This document shows, piece by piece, positions 1 through 8,079 of a stretch of 20,762 nt of DNA (position 1 is the first letter of the stretch; each line of letters opens with the position of its first letter). The stretch lies in the NCBI GenBank assembly GCA_947462695.1, contig CANHQC010000002.1, positions 1-20,762 on the forward strand. Reading direction: 5' to 3'. The position numbers and the translations under genes were made by a program. This stretch comes from Flavobacteriales bacterium (GTDB lineage: Bacteria > Bacteroidota > Bacteroidia > Flavobacteriales_D > Crocinitomicaceae). Under the pieces are notes generated by a model that searched no databases, was not told the DNA's origin, and saw only the letters and a list, made by a program, of their open reading frames with translations.

Positions 1-327
1 AGCGATAATGGTGCCGTTAAATCTTCTGCTTGGTGGTTCATTTCTTCCTATGCTGTAATCACGATTGGTGAATTATTCCTAAGTCCAATGGGACTTTCGC
101 TCGTTAGTAAACTCAGTCCACCGCGTTTGACGGCACTTATGATGGGAGGATGGTTTTTAGCTACATCGATAGGAAATAAACTCTCCGGTGTATTAAGCAG
201 TTTATGGGAGTCCTACGACGATAAAGCCGACTTTTTCTACGTGAACTTCTTACTGTTAGGATCTGCTGCCTTATTGATGTTCGCCATGTTGAAATGGTTG
301 AACAAGATTTTCAAGGCGCATACCTAA
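1..327 (+). CDS. POT/PTR2-family peptide:H+ symporter, C-terminal part
   Basis: This is the 3' end of a gene that begins before the window; frame 1 is open from base 1 and gives 108 residues ending at TAA 325-327. The visible part contains the motif GELFLSPMGLSLVSKLSP (about residues 27-44), which is characteristic of a late transmembrane helix in proton-dependent oligopeptide (POT/PTR2, MFS) transporters. It is followed by two more hydrophobic helices (LMMGGWFLATSIG and FFYVNFLLLGSAALLMFAML) and a short basic cytoplasmic tail. Members of this family import di- and tripeptides across the inner membrane using the proton gradient. An internal ATG at 88 is in the middle of the conserved motif and is not a start. 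The gene ends 3 bases from the convergent exporter gene. The family assignment is firm; exact substrate cannot be seen. Confidence 0.88.
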   Translation, partial: SDNGAVKSSAWWFISSYAVITIGELFLSPMGLSLVSKLSPPRLTALMMGGWFLATSIGNKLSGVLSSLWESYDDKADFFYVNFLLLGSAALLMFAMLKWLNKIFKAHT

Positions 328-330
328 ACG

Positions 331-2154
331 TTATTCCATATCCAATCCTTGAAGCTCAACGAGGTTTTTGTAGATGCCTCCTTGACGCATCAGCTCATCG
401 TGATTGCCGCTTTCAACAATTTTACCTTGCTGAATGACGTGAATTTGACTTGCGTGACGAATGGTGGCTAAGCGATGCGCAAGCACGAAACTCGTTCGTC
501 CAACCATTAATTTATCTAATGCGTCTTGAACTACTTTTTCAGATTCTGAATCCAATGCTGAAGTAGCTTCGTCGAGAATGAGGATACGTGGATTCTTTAT
601 CAATGCCCTGGCAATAGCTATCCGTTGTTTTTGTCCACCTGAAAGCTGAATTCCTCGGTCTCCAACTTGGGTTTCTAATCCATCTGGAAAGGATTGAATA
701 AACTCCCATGCATTGGCCTGTTTTGCTGCCGCCATAATCTCATCATCAGTTGCTGTTGGTTTACCGAAGAGAATGTTTTCTTTGATTGTACCCGCAAATA
801 ACAAGACCTCTTGTGGCACAATTGCCATGTGTTGACGAAGGTGATGAACATCAATTTCGCGAATTTCATGTCCGTCGAATTCAATATTCCCTTCATGATT
901 TGAATACAGGTGGAGTAGGAGCGAGGAAATAGTAGATTTTCCTGATCCTGAAGACCCTACAAAAGCAATAGTTTCATTTGGATGAGCCGTAAATGAAATG
1001 TCTTCGAGTACCTGCATATCTGGACGCTGTGGGTAGGCAAAACGAACAGATTTAAAATCGATTTTTCCAGAAATTTCAGGAAATTCTTTGCCTTTCAATA
1101 ATTGTTGTTCACTTGGCGTATGGATGATATCCATTAAGTTTTCTGTTGCACCGATTGATTTCTGTATACTGGCGTATAGGTCAGGTAATGAACCAATTGA
1201 AGCGCCCATCATGATGGTGTACATAATAAAGCTGAAAAAGTCCTGCATGGAAAGTTCTGGATTTGGACCTTGAGTCATTAGAAGTCCTTTCCAAATGATG
1301 AAGACAATGGCCCCGAACAAACAGAAAATGATAAATGACACGAACAATCCGCGCCAAACACCACTTTTCACATTGAGGTTTCGAATCTCTTCGATCGCTT
1401 TGCCGTATTTGTTCAACAAGAAAACCTCGTTTGTAAATGACTTTACGTTTGCAATTCCCATCAACGATTCCTCGATGATGGAGTTAGATGTCGCTGCTTG
1501 ATCTTGTGCTTCCTTAGAAAGCCTGCGTATAAATCTTCCAAAAAACACCGCTAAAACGGCCATTACAGGAACCGTTCCAAGCATAATTAGCGCGAGCTTC
1601 CAGGAAAAAACAAATATGAATGCAATTCCACCGATAACAATAACAATTTGGCGGAAAAACTCTGCAATGGTCGTTTTTAACGTCTCTTGAATTTGAGTGA
1701 TGTCAGATGAAATACGACTGCTTAATTCGCCAACTTTGTTTTTATTGAAAAAGTCCATCGGCATATAAATCAGCCGGCTGAACGCTGCTTTTCGAATGTC
1801 GCGCAAGGTGTTCTCAGTAACATTGGTGAAAATAACCACCCTGAAATACGAAAAAACAGCTTGTGCAATAAACAGTATGAACAGGGATAATGCAACGTCG
1901 TTAATATTCTGAAGATTGATCAGCTGAACAGATTCTTCCATCGAAGCTGGTTGACTTGCACTCCCACTTCCTAATAGTTGCCCCATCATGAATGGAAAAA
2001 CAAGTCCAACAGAGGTGGAAAGGATCAAAAAGATCCAGCCAATCATGAAAATACCTCGGTAAGGTTTAAGGAATGCAAAGATGCCTCGTGCTTTACGAAT
2101 GCTGTCCTTAGTTAATTTGACGCGTGTTGTTTTGTCTTTTTTCGGTCGTAACAT
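331..2154 (-). CDS. ABC exporter half-transporter (MsbA/multidrug type)
   Basis: A 607-residue protein with a fused membrane domain and ATPase domain, the usual length and order for a type IV (MsbA-like) exporter half-transporter that works as a homodimer in the inner membrane. Hydrophobic helices lie at about 35-60, 85-110, 165-205 and 268-320. The nucleotide-binding domain has Walker A GSSGSGKST (400-408), Q-loop Gln448, signature LSGGQ (504-508), Walker B ILILDE (524-529) and H-loop His560. All catalytic residues are present, so it should be active. Candidates for substrate are lipid A or other lipids, or drugs; the sequence does not decide. It is monocistronic, convergent with the peptide transporter and divergent from rpmH. 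A TAnnTTTG box lies 17 bases upstream of the ATG. Confidence 0.93.
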   Translation of the reverse strand: MLRPKKDKTTRVKLTKDSIRKARGIFAFLKPYRGIFMIGWIFLILSTSVGLVFPFMMGQLLGSGSASQPASMEESVQLINLQNINDVALSLFILFIAQAVFSYFRVVIFTNVTENTLRDIRKAAFSRLIYMPMDFFNKNKVGELSSRISSDITQIQETLKTTIAEFFRQIVIVIGGIAFIFVFSWKLALIMLGTVPVMAVLAVFFGRFIRRLSKEAQDQAATSNSIIEESLMGIANVKSFTNEVFLLNKYGKAIEEIRNLNVKSGVWRGLFVSFIIFCLFGAIVFIIWKGLLMTQGPNPELSMQDFFSFIMYTIMMGASIGSLPDLYASIQKSIGATENLMDIIHTPSEQQLLKGKEFPEISGKIDFKSVRFAYPQRPDMQVLEDISFTAHPNETIAFVGSSGSGKSTISSLLLHLYSNHEGNIEFDGHEIREIDVHHLRQHMAIVPQEVLLFAGTIKENILFGKPTATDDEIMAAAKQANAWEFIQSFPDGLETQVGDRGIQLSGGQKQRIAIARALIKNPRILILDEATSALDSESEKVVQDALDKLMVGRTSFVLAHRLATIRHASQIHVIQQGKIVESGNHDELMRQGGIYKNLVELQGLDME

Positions 2155-2171
2155 CCGATTGAATTAGGATA

Positions 2172-2179
2172 CAAAAATA
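2172..2179 (-). promoter_or_regulatory. Candidate -7 box of the ABC exporter gene
   Basis: On the minus strand this reads TATTTTTG, a full match to the Bacteroidota -7 consensus TAnnTTTG, 17 bases before the exporter ATG. No TTG is found at the expected -33 distance, so the promoter is either weak or only partly recognised here. Confidence 0.4.
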
Positions 2180-2228
2180 ACCTCCTTTATCCGGATGTGA
2201 TTATTTTTAGGAAAAATTCTTCTACTTA

Positions 2229-2259
2229 TTTGGCTGATCGGAAAAATAACCTATCTTTG
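2229..2259 (+). promoter_or_regulatory. Promoter of rpmH (TTTG-N19-TATCTTTG)
   Basis: TTTG at 2229-2232 is followed after exactly 19 bases by TATCTTTG at 2252-2259. This is a perfect fit to the Bacteroidota sigma-ABfr consensus (TTG/TTTG at -33, TAnnTTTG at -7). Initiation would fall near 2266, leaving a leader of roughly 35 bases before the rpmH ATG. Confidence 0.8.
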
Positions 2260-2302
2260 CAGTCCTGAAAAATTGAGAAAAATAGATTAAAGTATAGGAG
2301 TC

Positions 2303-2461
2303 ATGAAAAGAACCTTTCAGCCATCAGTCAGAAAAAGAAGAAACAAACACGGTTTCAGAAGTAGAATGGCTTCAAAAAATGGTCGTCGTGTGTTAGCCGC
2401 ACGTCGTCGCAAGGGAAGAAAGAAACTAACAGTTTCTGATGAGCCTATGCACAAAAGATAA
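2303..2461 (+). CDS. rpmH: Large ribosomal subunit protein bL34
   Basis: A 52-residue, strongly basic protein beginning [19 protein letters not shown] and continuing with [21 protein letters not shown], an unmistakable bL34 sequence. It is a structural protein of the 50S subunit bound to 23S rRNA. Family members are usually 44-53 residues, so this copy is full length, with a short C-terminal extension ([11 protein letters not shown]) of the kind seen in Bacteroidota. It is too short for simple ORF-length filters. A perfect promoter lies upstream and a strong terminator downstream, so the gene is a stand-alone transcription unit, not joined here to rnpA or dnaA. The purine-rich AGTATAGGAGTC just before the ATG contains GGAG and could act as a weak ribosome binding site. 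Confidence 0.98.
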   Translation: MKRTFQPSVRKRRNKHGFRSRMASKNGRRVLAARRRKGRKKLTVSDEPMHKR

Positions 2462-2481
2462 TTAATCGTAGTATTACGACG

Positions 2482-2510
2482 AACCGACGCTAGTAGTGTC
2501 GGTTTTTTTT
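2482..2510 (+). terminator. Rho-independent terminator of rpmH
   Basis: The arms AACCGACGC (2482-2490) and GTGTCGGTT (2496-2504) form a 9-bp stem with one G-T wobble and a TAGTA loop, followed by an unbroken T run to 2510. It sits 20 bases after the rpmH stop codon. Confidence 0.9.
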
Positions 2511-2599
2511 GTGCTTATAAATTGGGAATGACGGGATTTTATCCTTAACCGTTTATTAAATGGAGGATTGAAATTTTTAGTTACATAAGTTGTAAACGC

Positions 2600-5500
2600 T
2601 TAATTTTTAATGCATCGAATTGGGTATCCATTTTTTGGATCTCTTGACTGATTATCAACGTTATATAGCCAATGTTTTTCATAACGTGAAAAATTGTCAT
2701 ATGAGTTTATTGGCCCAGATCTACCATCTATACTGAGCACAAATCCATTCTCACCCACAGAAGATGAACTCCAGTATGTGGCTCCATTTACATATCCCTC
2801 ATCAGCTGGACTTGGAAGCACAAATTTCCCGTTATATGCATCTCTGTAGGCTTCGTTTTTTCCATTAAATCCATATTTATTGGACCCACAATATTTCAAT
2901 GTAACAGGATCATTATTAATGTATTCAAAGCATTGTCCAACCGAGTATAATCTTACTCCTCCCAAATCGCAGGATTTCGTTAGAAAATACTTGTCTAGTT
3001 TGTCTTGTTCTTGTTTGATTAAATCTGAACTCAACCCATCATTTTCCATCTCTAAAATTTTATCTTGTAATTCATAGACATGTTTTTGAGTAAATCCTCT
3101 TAGTTCAAAAATATCATTATGACCGGGGATTCTCCAGCCTTCAGGAGCCAATCCTCTTGGGTCATTTACTGCGTGCCAATTATATAACACACCAAATTTT
3201 GAAATAGTTGAAGGATCATTATTCACGTAGCAAAAAGCGGGTTCCTTATTTTCTCCTGCGTTGACCCACTCTTCTATTGATCTTGCCTCAGGAATTGGAT
3301 CGCCATTTCTAAACTTAGTGACTGTTAAGTTTTCAGCCATCCAAATTTGATCTCCTATTCTTGCTTCTTTGCAAGAATAGGGCTTCTGGTATTCGCCATT
3401 TTCGAAATTACCGCTAAGCGTCTGTTTATTTTTAAGTGTTTTGATTCCTTTGCCACTAGGTATTCCCATACTTACCTCTCCTTCATAGGTGCTCCCGTCC
3501 TCATAGATAATTTTACCAATCCCATTTGGAAAACCGTTCACAAATGATCCAATATAGGTCTCTTTATTAGTTACTAGTTTTCCATTTCCAGTAGGTTTGA
3601 AATTGGAAAAATCACCGGTATAAGTTTGTTCGTAGGCATTTCCAAATAATGAGTAAGCAGTTCCTGTTAAGATGCTATTAGTTGACCAATCTCCCTCAAA
3701 TGTATGCTTAATTCCGGGGGTTACACAGTTGAGTTTTCCTTTCCCATGCATAGAACCGTTTTTAAATTCACCTTCGTAAGAGGAATAATAAGTGTCCTCA
3801 TCACCTTGATCGTTTCGAAGATCGAACATGAATAACTTTTTTCCTAGCCCATACAATAAACCATTTCTAAATGTTCCTTCTTCATAAAGTGAATCCCCAT
3901 CGTTGCTAACGCCAAAGTTCCTCCTTCCGATCCCTGTATATCCGTCGTTATCCCAATTTACAATTAGCACGTCTCCACCCGGAAAAGTTATCTTCCCATT
4001 GCCTTCGATAATTTTAGATGACTCAATGGTAAGTGATCCACTGTAGATACTTTTATCATTTAATTCGATTTCACCCTTACCGATAAATTTGTTTCCATCA
4101 TTTACTCCAATACATACAAGTCCATTAGGGGAAGTTATTGAATACTCGCCTATAACTTGAACCGAAACATTGCCTTTGTCAATTGTTCCTTGCCATTGGC
4201 CTTTGAATATAGTACCGTTAGTTAAGGTCTTTTTACCCTCGCCAGTTACCTCATTTTTAGTAAAATTTCCAGTAAAGTCAAAGTCATTTCGTTTGGTCAA
4301 CGTTCCCTTGCCATTTGCTGAACCGTCAACCCATTCACCTTCATAGCTGTAAATGTCATTTAACTGAACACGACCGTTGCCGCTAAATCTTTTTTCTTTC
4401 AAGGTGCCGTTTAAGACTCCTCCTGAACTGAGTAGTAGTTGTCCTTGATCATACTCTCCGTTTAAAAAACGGCCCTTAAATTCATCCAGTACAAAAGGGA
4501 TAGAAGCTAATTCTATTCGGTCATTACTATTGTGCAAAATACCAAAACCACTGAAAACGTTATTGTTCCAATTGCCAATTAATGAATCCCCATTAGACAA
4601 AATCATTTTACCTTCATTGAATTCACTATTCCTTATTTGCCCATTAAATTGAATGACCGAATATGGTTTTGACGATAGAATCGTAGAATATTTGGATGTT
4701 CTAATTTTCGCTTTTCCAGTGAACAAATCATTTGTCCAAGTTCCAGTTAATACATCAGTTGAATTGATAAGCATATTTCCTTCCGCATATTCACCTTGAT
4801 TTATGCGTCCTTCAAATTCAGTTATTGCGTAAAAAGAAGAGGCTATATTTAATGAATCTCTGCTCACAGAGAGTTTAGTACTGCCGTTGAAAAGTTTATT
4901 TGTCCAATTCCCAATTAACTTCTCTCCTGAAATTAACGTCAATTCTCCTTCAAAAAAATCACCATCCTTAAACTTCCCTTCGAATTTAGAAACTGGGTAA
5001 TCTACTTTGGAAAGCATAATTTTTTCATTGAGTTTCTCAATCTTTCCTGACCCTGTGAATCTTTTTCCCGACCAATTACCTATTAGCGGTTCATTATTTT
5101 GAAATTCCATTTTTCCTTCAGCATATTCTCCGTTTGAAAATTGACCTTCAAAAGAACGGGCGAGGAGTAATTTTGAAGAAATAAATACAGAATCCTTTCC
5201 AATATTTAATTTTCCCTCACCAGTATAGATTTTGTTTTTCCATTTTCCTTCCAATATGTTGCCATTGCATAATTCCATTTTTCCACCAGCAAAGTCTCCA
5301 TTTTCAAATTGTCCGGTGTAGTTAGCGATGCAATATGGTTTTGAATTAATATAAATCGAATCTTCAATGAAAGGAATTTGACCTTCGCCTGTAAACGCAT
5401 TATTTTTCCAATTACCTTTTAATTGTTCACCAGTTGCTAATATCAATGTCCCATCGATTAATTTGTCATTTTCAAACAATCCTTCAGAAACAATTGAAAG

Positions 5501-6037
5501 ATAGTTCTGATTAACTAATGAAAAAGAATCCTTTGAGATCTTCTTACCATTCCCATGATAACGCCAATTTAACATATCACCTTGATACTTCAACTTTTGG
5601 TTAACCAATGAACATTGTTTGAATGGTGAGTTTTGTCGAAACTCTCCTGTTACAAATTCATCTGCAAATTTCATGAGATTTGGACTATTTGAATTAATCA
5701 TTTCAATAATGAAGTCCCAATTTGGCTTAACACCTTTCATATACGTAAGTAAGCAAAAGGTACCTATTCCTTCCATTTGCCCATTTACCCATAAACCACT
5801 GTAGTAAACCCACTGATCTGTTTTTTCATTGAGATCATTTTTACCAATAAAAATTCCTTCTCCCTGAGGTACATTTCTTTTTTTATCATTTACAGTTGAT
5901 TTAGTGATTGACCCGTCGTAATCACCAACAAATTCAATGTCCCTAATAGTTAAATCAAAATCTATTTTTCTTGTTTTTTCTTGAGCAAAAATGGAATTCG
6001 CAAAAAAAAGTGTTAAAACGAATAGGGTTAGTCTCAT
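2600..6037 (-). CDS. Giant secreted MORN-repeat protein with C-terminal FISUMP domain
   Basis: An 1145-residue protein. Residues 1-18 (MRLTLFVLTLFFANSIFA, then QEK) form a signal peptide, so it is exported. From about 75 to 885 it is built from MORN-like beta-hairpin elements (patterns such as GNWxNxxFTGxGK and YEGEF-NG-HGKGKL). Residues 188-523 are six tandem units of exactly 56 residues plus a partial seventh from 524. Residues 889-1145 match the Fibrobacter succinogenes major paralogous (FISUMP) domain: GDQIWMAENL near its start, then FGVLYNWHAVND, APEGWRIPG, YWSSS and a final GYPIRCIKN. No T9SS sorting domain or lipobox follows, so its final location (periplasm or outside) is open. MORN repeats often bind lipid or protein, and FISUMP proteins are surface or secreted and mostly uncharacterised. 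Function is unknown. It is monocistronic and divergent from comM. Confidence 0.9.
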   Translation of the reverse strand: MRLTLFVLTLFFANSIFAQEKTRKIDFDLTIRDIEFVGDYDGSITKSTVNDKKRNVPQGEGIFIGKNDLNEKTDQWVYYSGLWVNGQMEGIGTFCLLTYMKGVKPNWDFIIEMINSNSPNLMKFADEFVTGEFRQNSPFKQCSLVNQKLKYQGDMLNWRYHGNGKKISKDSFSLVNQNYLSIVSEGLFENDKLIDGTLILATGEQLKGNWKNNAFTGEGQIPFIEDSIYINSKPYCIANYTGQFENGDFAGGKMELCNGNILEGKWKNKIYTGEGKLNIGKDSVFISSKLLLARSFEGQFSNGEYAEGKMEFQNNEPLIGNWSGKRFTGSGKIEKLNEKIMLSKVDYPVSKFEGKFKDGDFFEGELTLISGEKLIGNWTNKLFNGSTKLSVSRDSLNIASSFYAITEFEGRINQGEYAEGNMLINSTDVLTGTWTNDLFTGKAKIRTSKYSTILSSKPYSVIQFNGQIRNSEFNEGKMILSNGDSLIGNWNNNVFSGFGILHNSNDRIELASIPFVLDEFKGRFLNGEYDQGQLLLSSGGVLNGTLKEKRFSGNGRVQLNDIYSYEGEWVDGSANGKGTLTKRNDFDFTGNFTKNEVTGEGKKTLTNGTIFKGQWQGTIDKGNVSVQVIGEYSITSPNGLVCIGVNDGNKFIGKGEIELNDKSIYSGSLTIESSKIIEGNGKITFPGGDVLIVNWDNDGYTGIGRRNFGVSNDGDSLYEEGTFRNGLLYGLGKKLFMFDLRNDQGDEDTYYSSYEGEFKNGSMHGKGKLNCVTPGIKHTFEGDWSTNSILTGTAYSLFGNAYEQTYTGDFSNFKPTGNGKLVTNKETYIGSFVNGFPNGIGKIIYEDGSTYEGEVSMGIPSGKGIKTLKNKQTLSGNFENGEYQKPYSCKEARIGDQIWMAENLTVTKFRNGDPIPEARSIEEWVNAGENKEPAFCYVNNDPSTISKFGVLYNWHAVNDPRGLAPEGWRIPGHNDIFELRGFTQKHVYELQDKILEMENDGLSSDLIKQEQDKLDKYFLTKSCDLGGVRLYSVGQCFEYINNDPVTLKYCGSNKYGFNGKNEAYRDAYNGKFVLPSPADEGYVNGATYWSSSSVGENGFVLSIDGRSGPINSYDNFSRYEKHWLYNVDNQSRDPKNGYPIRCIKN
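4469..5476 (-). repeat. Six tandem 56-residue (168-bp) MORN super-repeats inside the secreted protein
   Basis: Protein residues 188-243, 244-299, 300-355, 356-411, 412-467 and 468-523 align without a single gap. Each unit has the plan (F/I)xNGEYxEGKM, then a short loop, LxGNWxNxxFTG at about unit positions 19-30, a basic strand, and an end of the type SKPYxxxxFEGQ. A degenerate seventh unit starts at residue 524. DNA copies are diverged, so this is an old protein repeat and not a recent DNA duplication. Confidence 0.9.
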
Positions 6038-6219
6038 AATGTTTAAATAGTTCGGGCACTAAATATAAATCAAATTTTAATTTTAGGTAAGTTTCTGGTT
6101 GTAGTGATGTTTGATCATTAATTTCTATTCCACACTCCATTCGTTGAAAAAAACAACTATTCTACTTTCTTTAAAATTCCTTTCACTAGCTTTAATTATT
6201 CAACTCAAAACAACCTGCC

Positions 6220-7743
6220 TTGCTAGTAAAAGTATTCAGCAGTTCCGTATTCGGTATTGATGCAACAACCATAACCATTGAGGTTAACTTAAGTAATGGA
6301 ATAAATTTTTTCCTGGTCGGACTTCCAGACAATGCCGTAAAAGAAAGTCAGCAGCGCATCCGTGCAGCATTTAAAAACAATGACTTGCATTTTCCGGGTA
6401 AAGAAATCACCATTAACATGGCCCCTGCGGACATCCGAAAAGAAGGATCCGTATTCGATTTGCCCATCGCCATTGGTGTTCTTGCTGTGAGTGAGCAATT
6501 GCCGAGTGAGTCGTTAGAAGGTTATGTACTTGCGGGTGAATTGTCGTTGGACGGCGAATTGCGACCGCTGCGCGGAGCTTTACCTGTAGTTCTTCGTGCC
6601 AAACAAGAAGGATTTAAACGCGTCATACTTCCCGTACAAAATGCGCAGGAAGCTTCAATAGTTGAGGGAATAGAAGTTTTCGGCGCACAAACCATTCGTC
6701 AGGTTGTAGACCATTTTAAAGGGCGAGAGGCTTTGACTGTTGAGCAATCTAACCACGACTGGAAACGACCAATTGATTCAGAAGCGATTGATTTTTCTGA
6801 CGTCAAAGGACAATTCAATAGCAAACGTGCATTTGAAATCGCTGCATCAGGTGGACATAATATCATCTTGGTAGGTCCGCCGGGCGCAGGAAAATCTATG
6901 CTGGCAAAGCGTTTGCCGGGAATTTTACCTTCTATGACTCTGGATGAAGCACTCGAAACAACAAAAATTCACAGCGTCGCAGGCCGACTAAAGCATGCTG
7001 GCGGATTGGTAAGTCAACGACCGTTTCGCAAGCCCCACCATACGATTTCAGATATTGGCTTAATCGGCGGTGGAACATTTCCTCAGCCTGGTGAAATTTC
7101 ATTGGCGCACAATGGCGTCTTATTTTTAGATGAACTACCTGAATACAAAAGGACTGTTTTAGAAGTCATGCGGCAGCCAATTGAAGACCGTGTTGTAACA
7201 ATATCAAGAGCGAAGTTTTCTGTTGATTTTCCTGCGAGTTTTATGTTGGTTGCTGCTATGAATCCATGTCCATGCGGTTATTTCAATCATCCGGACAAAG
7301 AATGTACGTGCGGGCCTGGTATCGTTCAGCGTTACATGAGTCGCATATCTGGGCCGTTAATGGATCGAATTGATTTACATGTGCAAGTAAGTCCAGTTTC
7401 CTTCGATGAGTTAACCGATCAACCGAAAGCTGAAGGAAGTGAAGTGATCCGCGATCGGGTAGAGGATGCACGAAAAATTCAATCTGAGCGATTTGTGCAT
7501 TCTCCGGATGTCTTTTGTAACGCACAAATGTCGAAGCGAGAAATTGAAAAATATTGCGCAGTCGATGAAACCACGAGAGGTATTTTAAAACAAGCCATGG
7601 AGCGTATGGGCTTGTCCGCGCGTGCGTTTGATCGCATTTTAAAAGTATCACGCACCATTGCCGATATGGAAAATGCACCGAATATTTTGAAAAATCATGT
7701 TGTGGAAGCGATACAATATCGAGGGTTGGATAAGTATAATTAA
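6220..7743 (+). CDS. comM: YifB/ComM-family Mg-chelatase-like AAA+ ATPase
   Basis: A 507-residue protein, the normal length of the YifB/ComM family. ComM is a hexameric helicase that promotes branch migration during integration of DNA in natural transformation; many non-competent bacteria also carry it. Residues 1-170 form the N-terminal ChlI-type domain (VFGIDATTITIEV, GLPDNAVKES, ITINMAPADIRKEGS). The AAA+ domain has Walker A GPPGAGKS (219-226), Walker B VLFLDE (300-305) and the family's cysteine cluster NPCPCG...CTC (Cys350, 352, 362, 364). The C-terminal Mg_chelatase_C domain ends GLSARAFDRILKVSRTIADM. The start is TTG at 6220: it matches the family's N-terminus MLVKVF, an in-frame stop lies at 6193, and no ATG or GTG lies between. 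There is no clear Shine-Dalgarno sequence. It is monocistronic, divergent from the MORN gene. Confidence 0.93.
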   Translation: MLVKVFSSSVFGIDATTITIEVNLSNGINFFLVGLPDNAVKESQQRIRAAFKNNDLHFPGKEITINMAPADIRKEGSVFDLPIAIGVLAVSEQLPSESLEGYVLAGELSLDGELRPLRGALPVVLRAKQEGFKRVILPVQNAQEASIVEGIEVFGAQTIRQVVDHFKGREALTVEQSNHDWKRPIDSEAIDFSDVKGQFNSKRAFEIAASGGHNIILVGPPGAGKSMLAKRLPGILPSMTLDEALETTKIHSVAGRLKHAGGLVSQRPFRKPHHTISDIGLIGGGTFPQPGEISLAHNGVLFLDELPEYKRTVLEVMRQPIEDRVVTISRAKFSVDFPASFMLVAAMNPCPCGYFNHPDKECTCGPGIVQRYMSRISGPLMDRIDLHVQVSPVSFDELTDQPKAEGSEVIRDRVEDARKIQSERFVHSPDVFCNAQMSKREIEKYCAVDETTRGILKQAMERMGLSARAFDRILKVSRTIADMENAPNILKNHVVEAIQYRGLDKYN

Positions 7744-7826
7744 ACGGATTGTATAGAAATTAGAATTTTTCAATCAGTCATTTTGTTTTTTTAACTAAAT
7801 TCACGAAAAATTTAAACCGAATTATT

Positions 7827-8027
7827 ATGAAAAAAGTAATCTTATTAGGAGGTCTTTCATTGGTAATGTTAGCTTCTTGTCAAAAAGAGTATTCTTGTTA
7901 TTGTTGTGATTTGTATGACCTCAATACAGATTGTTATACAACAACTAAGAAAGGTAAAGATGCAGTTGACGCGTGTGAAGTAGATGCGAGTGATGCATTG
8001 ACTGGTGAGTATTGCGAACCAGCATAA
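7827..8027 (+). CDS. Small cysteine-rich lipoprotein
   Basis: A 66-residue protein of no recognised family. The signal MKKVILLGGLSLVMLASC ends in a lipobox (LASC) with lipidated Cys18, so it should be a membrane-attached lipoprotein of 49 mature residues. After Cys18 there are six more cysteines (24, 26, 27, 36, 50, 63), a very high density that suggests three disulfides or metal binding. The middle is mixed polar and the C-terminal half acidic (DAVDACEVDASDALTGEYCEPA). It has its own strong terminator. The next gene encodes a thioredoxin-like membrane protein, which might act on its cysteines, but nothing in the sequence proves that link. The start ATG is unambiguous. Confidence 0.8.
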   Translation: MKKVILLGGLSLVMLASCQKEYSCYCCDLYDLNTDCYTTTKKGKDAVDACEVDASDALTGEYCEPA

Positions 8028-8035
8028 ATAAATTG

Positions 8036-8063
8036 AAAGAGCAGGGAAACCTGCTCTTTTTTT
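8036..8063 (+). terminator. Strong rho-independent terminator after the lipoprotein gene
   Basis: A perfect 10-bp stem, AAAGAGCAGG (8036-8045) with CCTGCTCTTT (8050-8059), closes a GAAA tetraloop and runs into seven T (8057-8063). It starts 9 bases past the lipoprotein stop and ends 17 bases before the next ATG. Confidence 0.95.
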
Positions 8064-8079
8064 CTTCTATCTTTTCTCA

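Noticed and set aside
4469..5476. Regular repeats that might suggest a CRISPR array or recent DNA duplication
   Set aside because: The period is in protein (56 codons), the DNA copies are diverged, and there are no identical repeats with unique spacers.
5955..6140. 61-codon frame on the minus strand across the start of the MORN gene
   Set aside because: Its first part is in the divergent intergenic region and the rest is another frame of the MORN signal peptide; it has no recognisable features.
7283..7678. 131-codon open frame antisense to comM
   Set aside because: It lies wholly within a well-supported conserved gene, shows no recognisable domain, and its composition is what a reverse-frame shadow would give.
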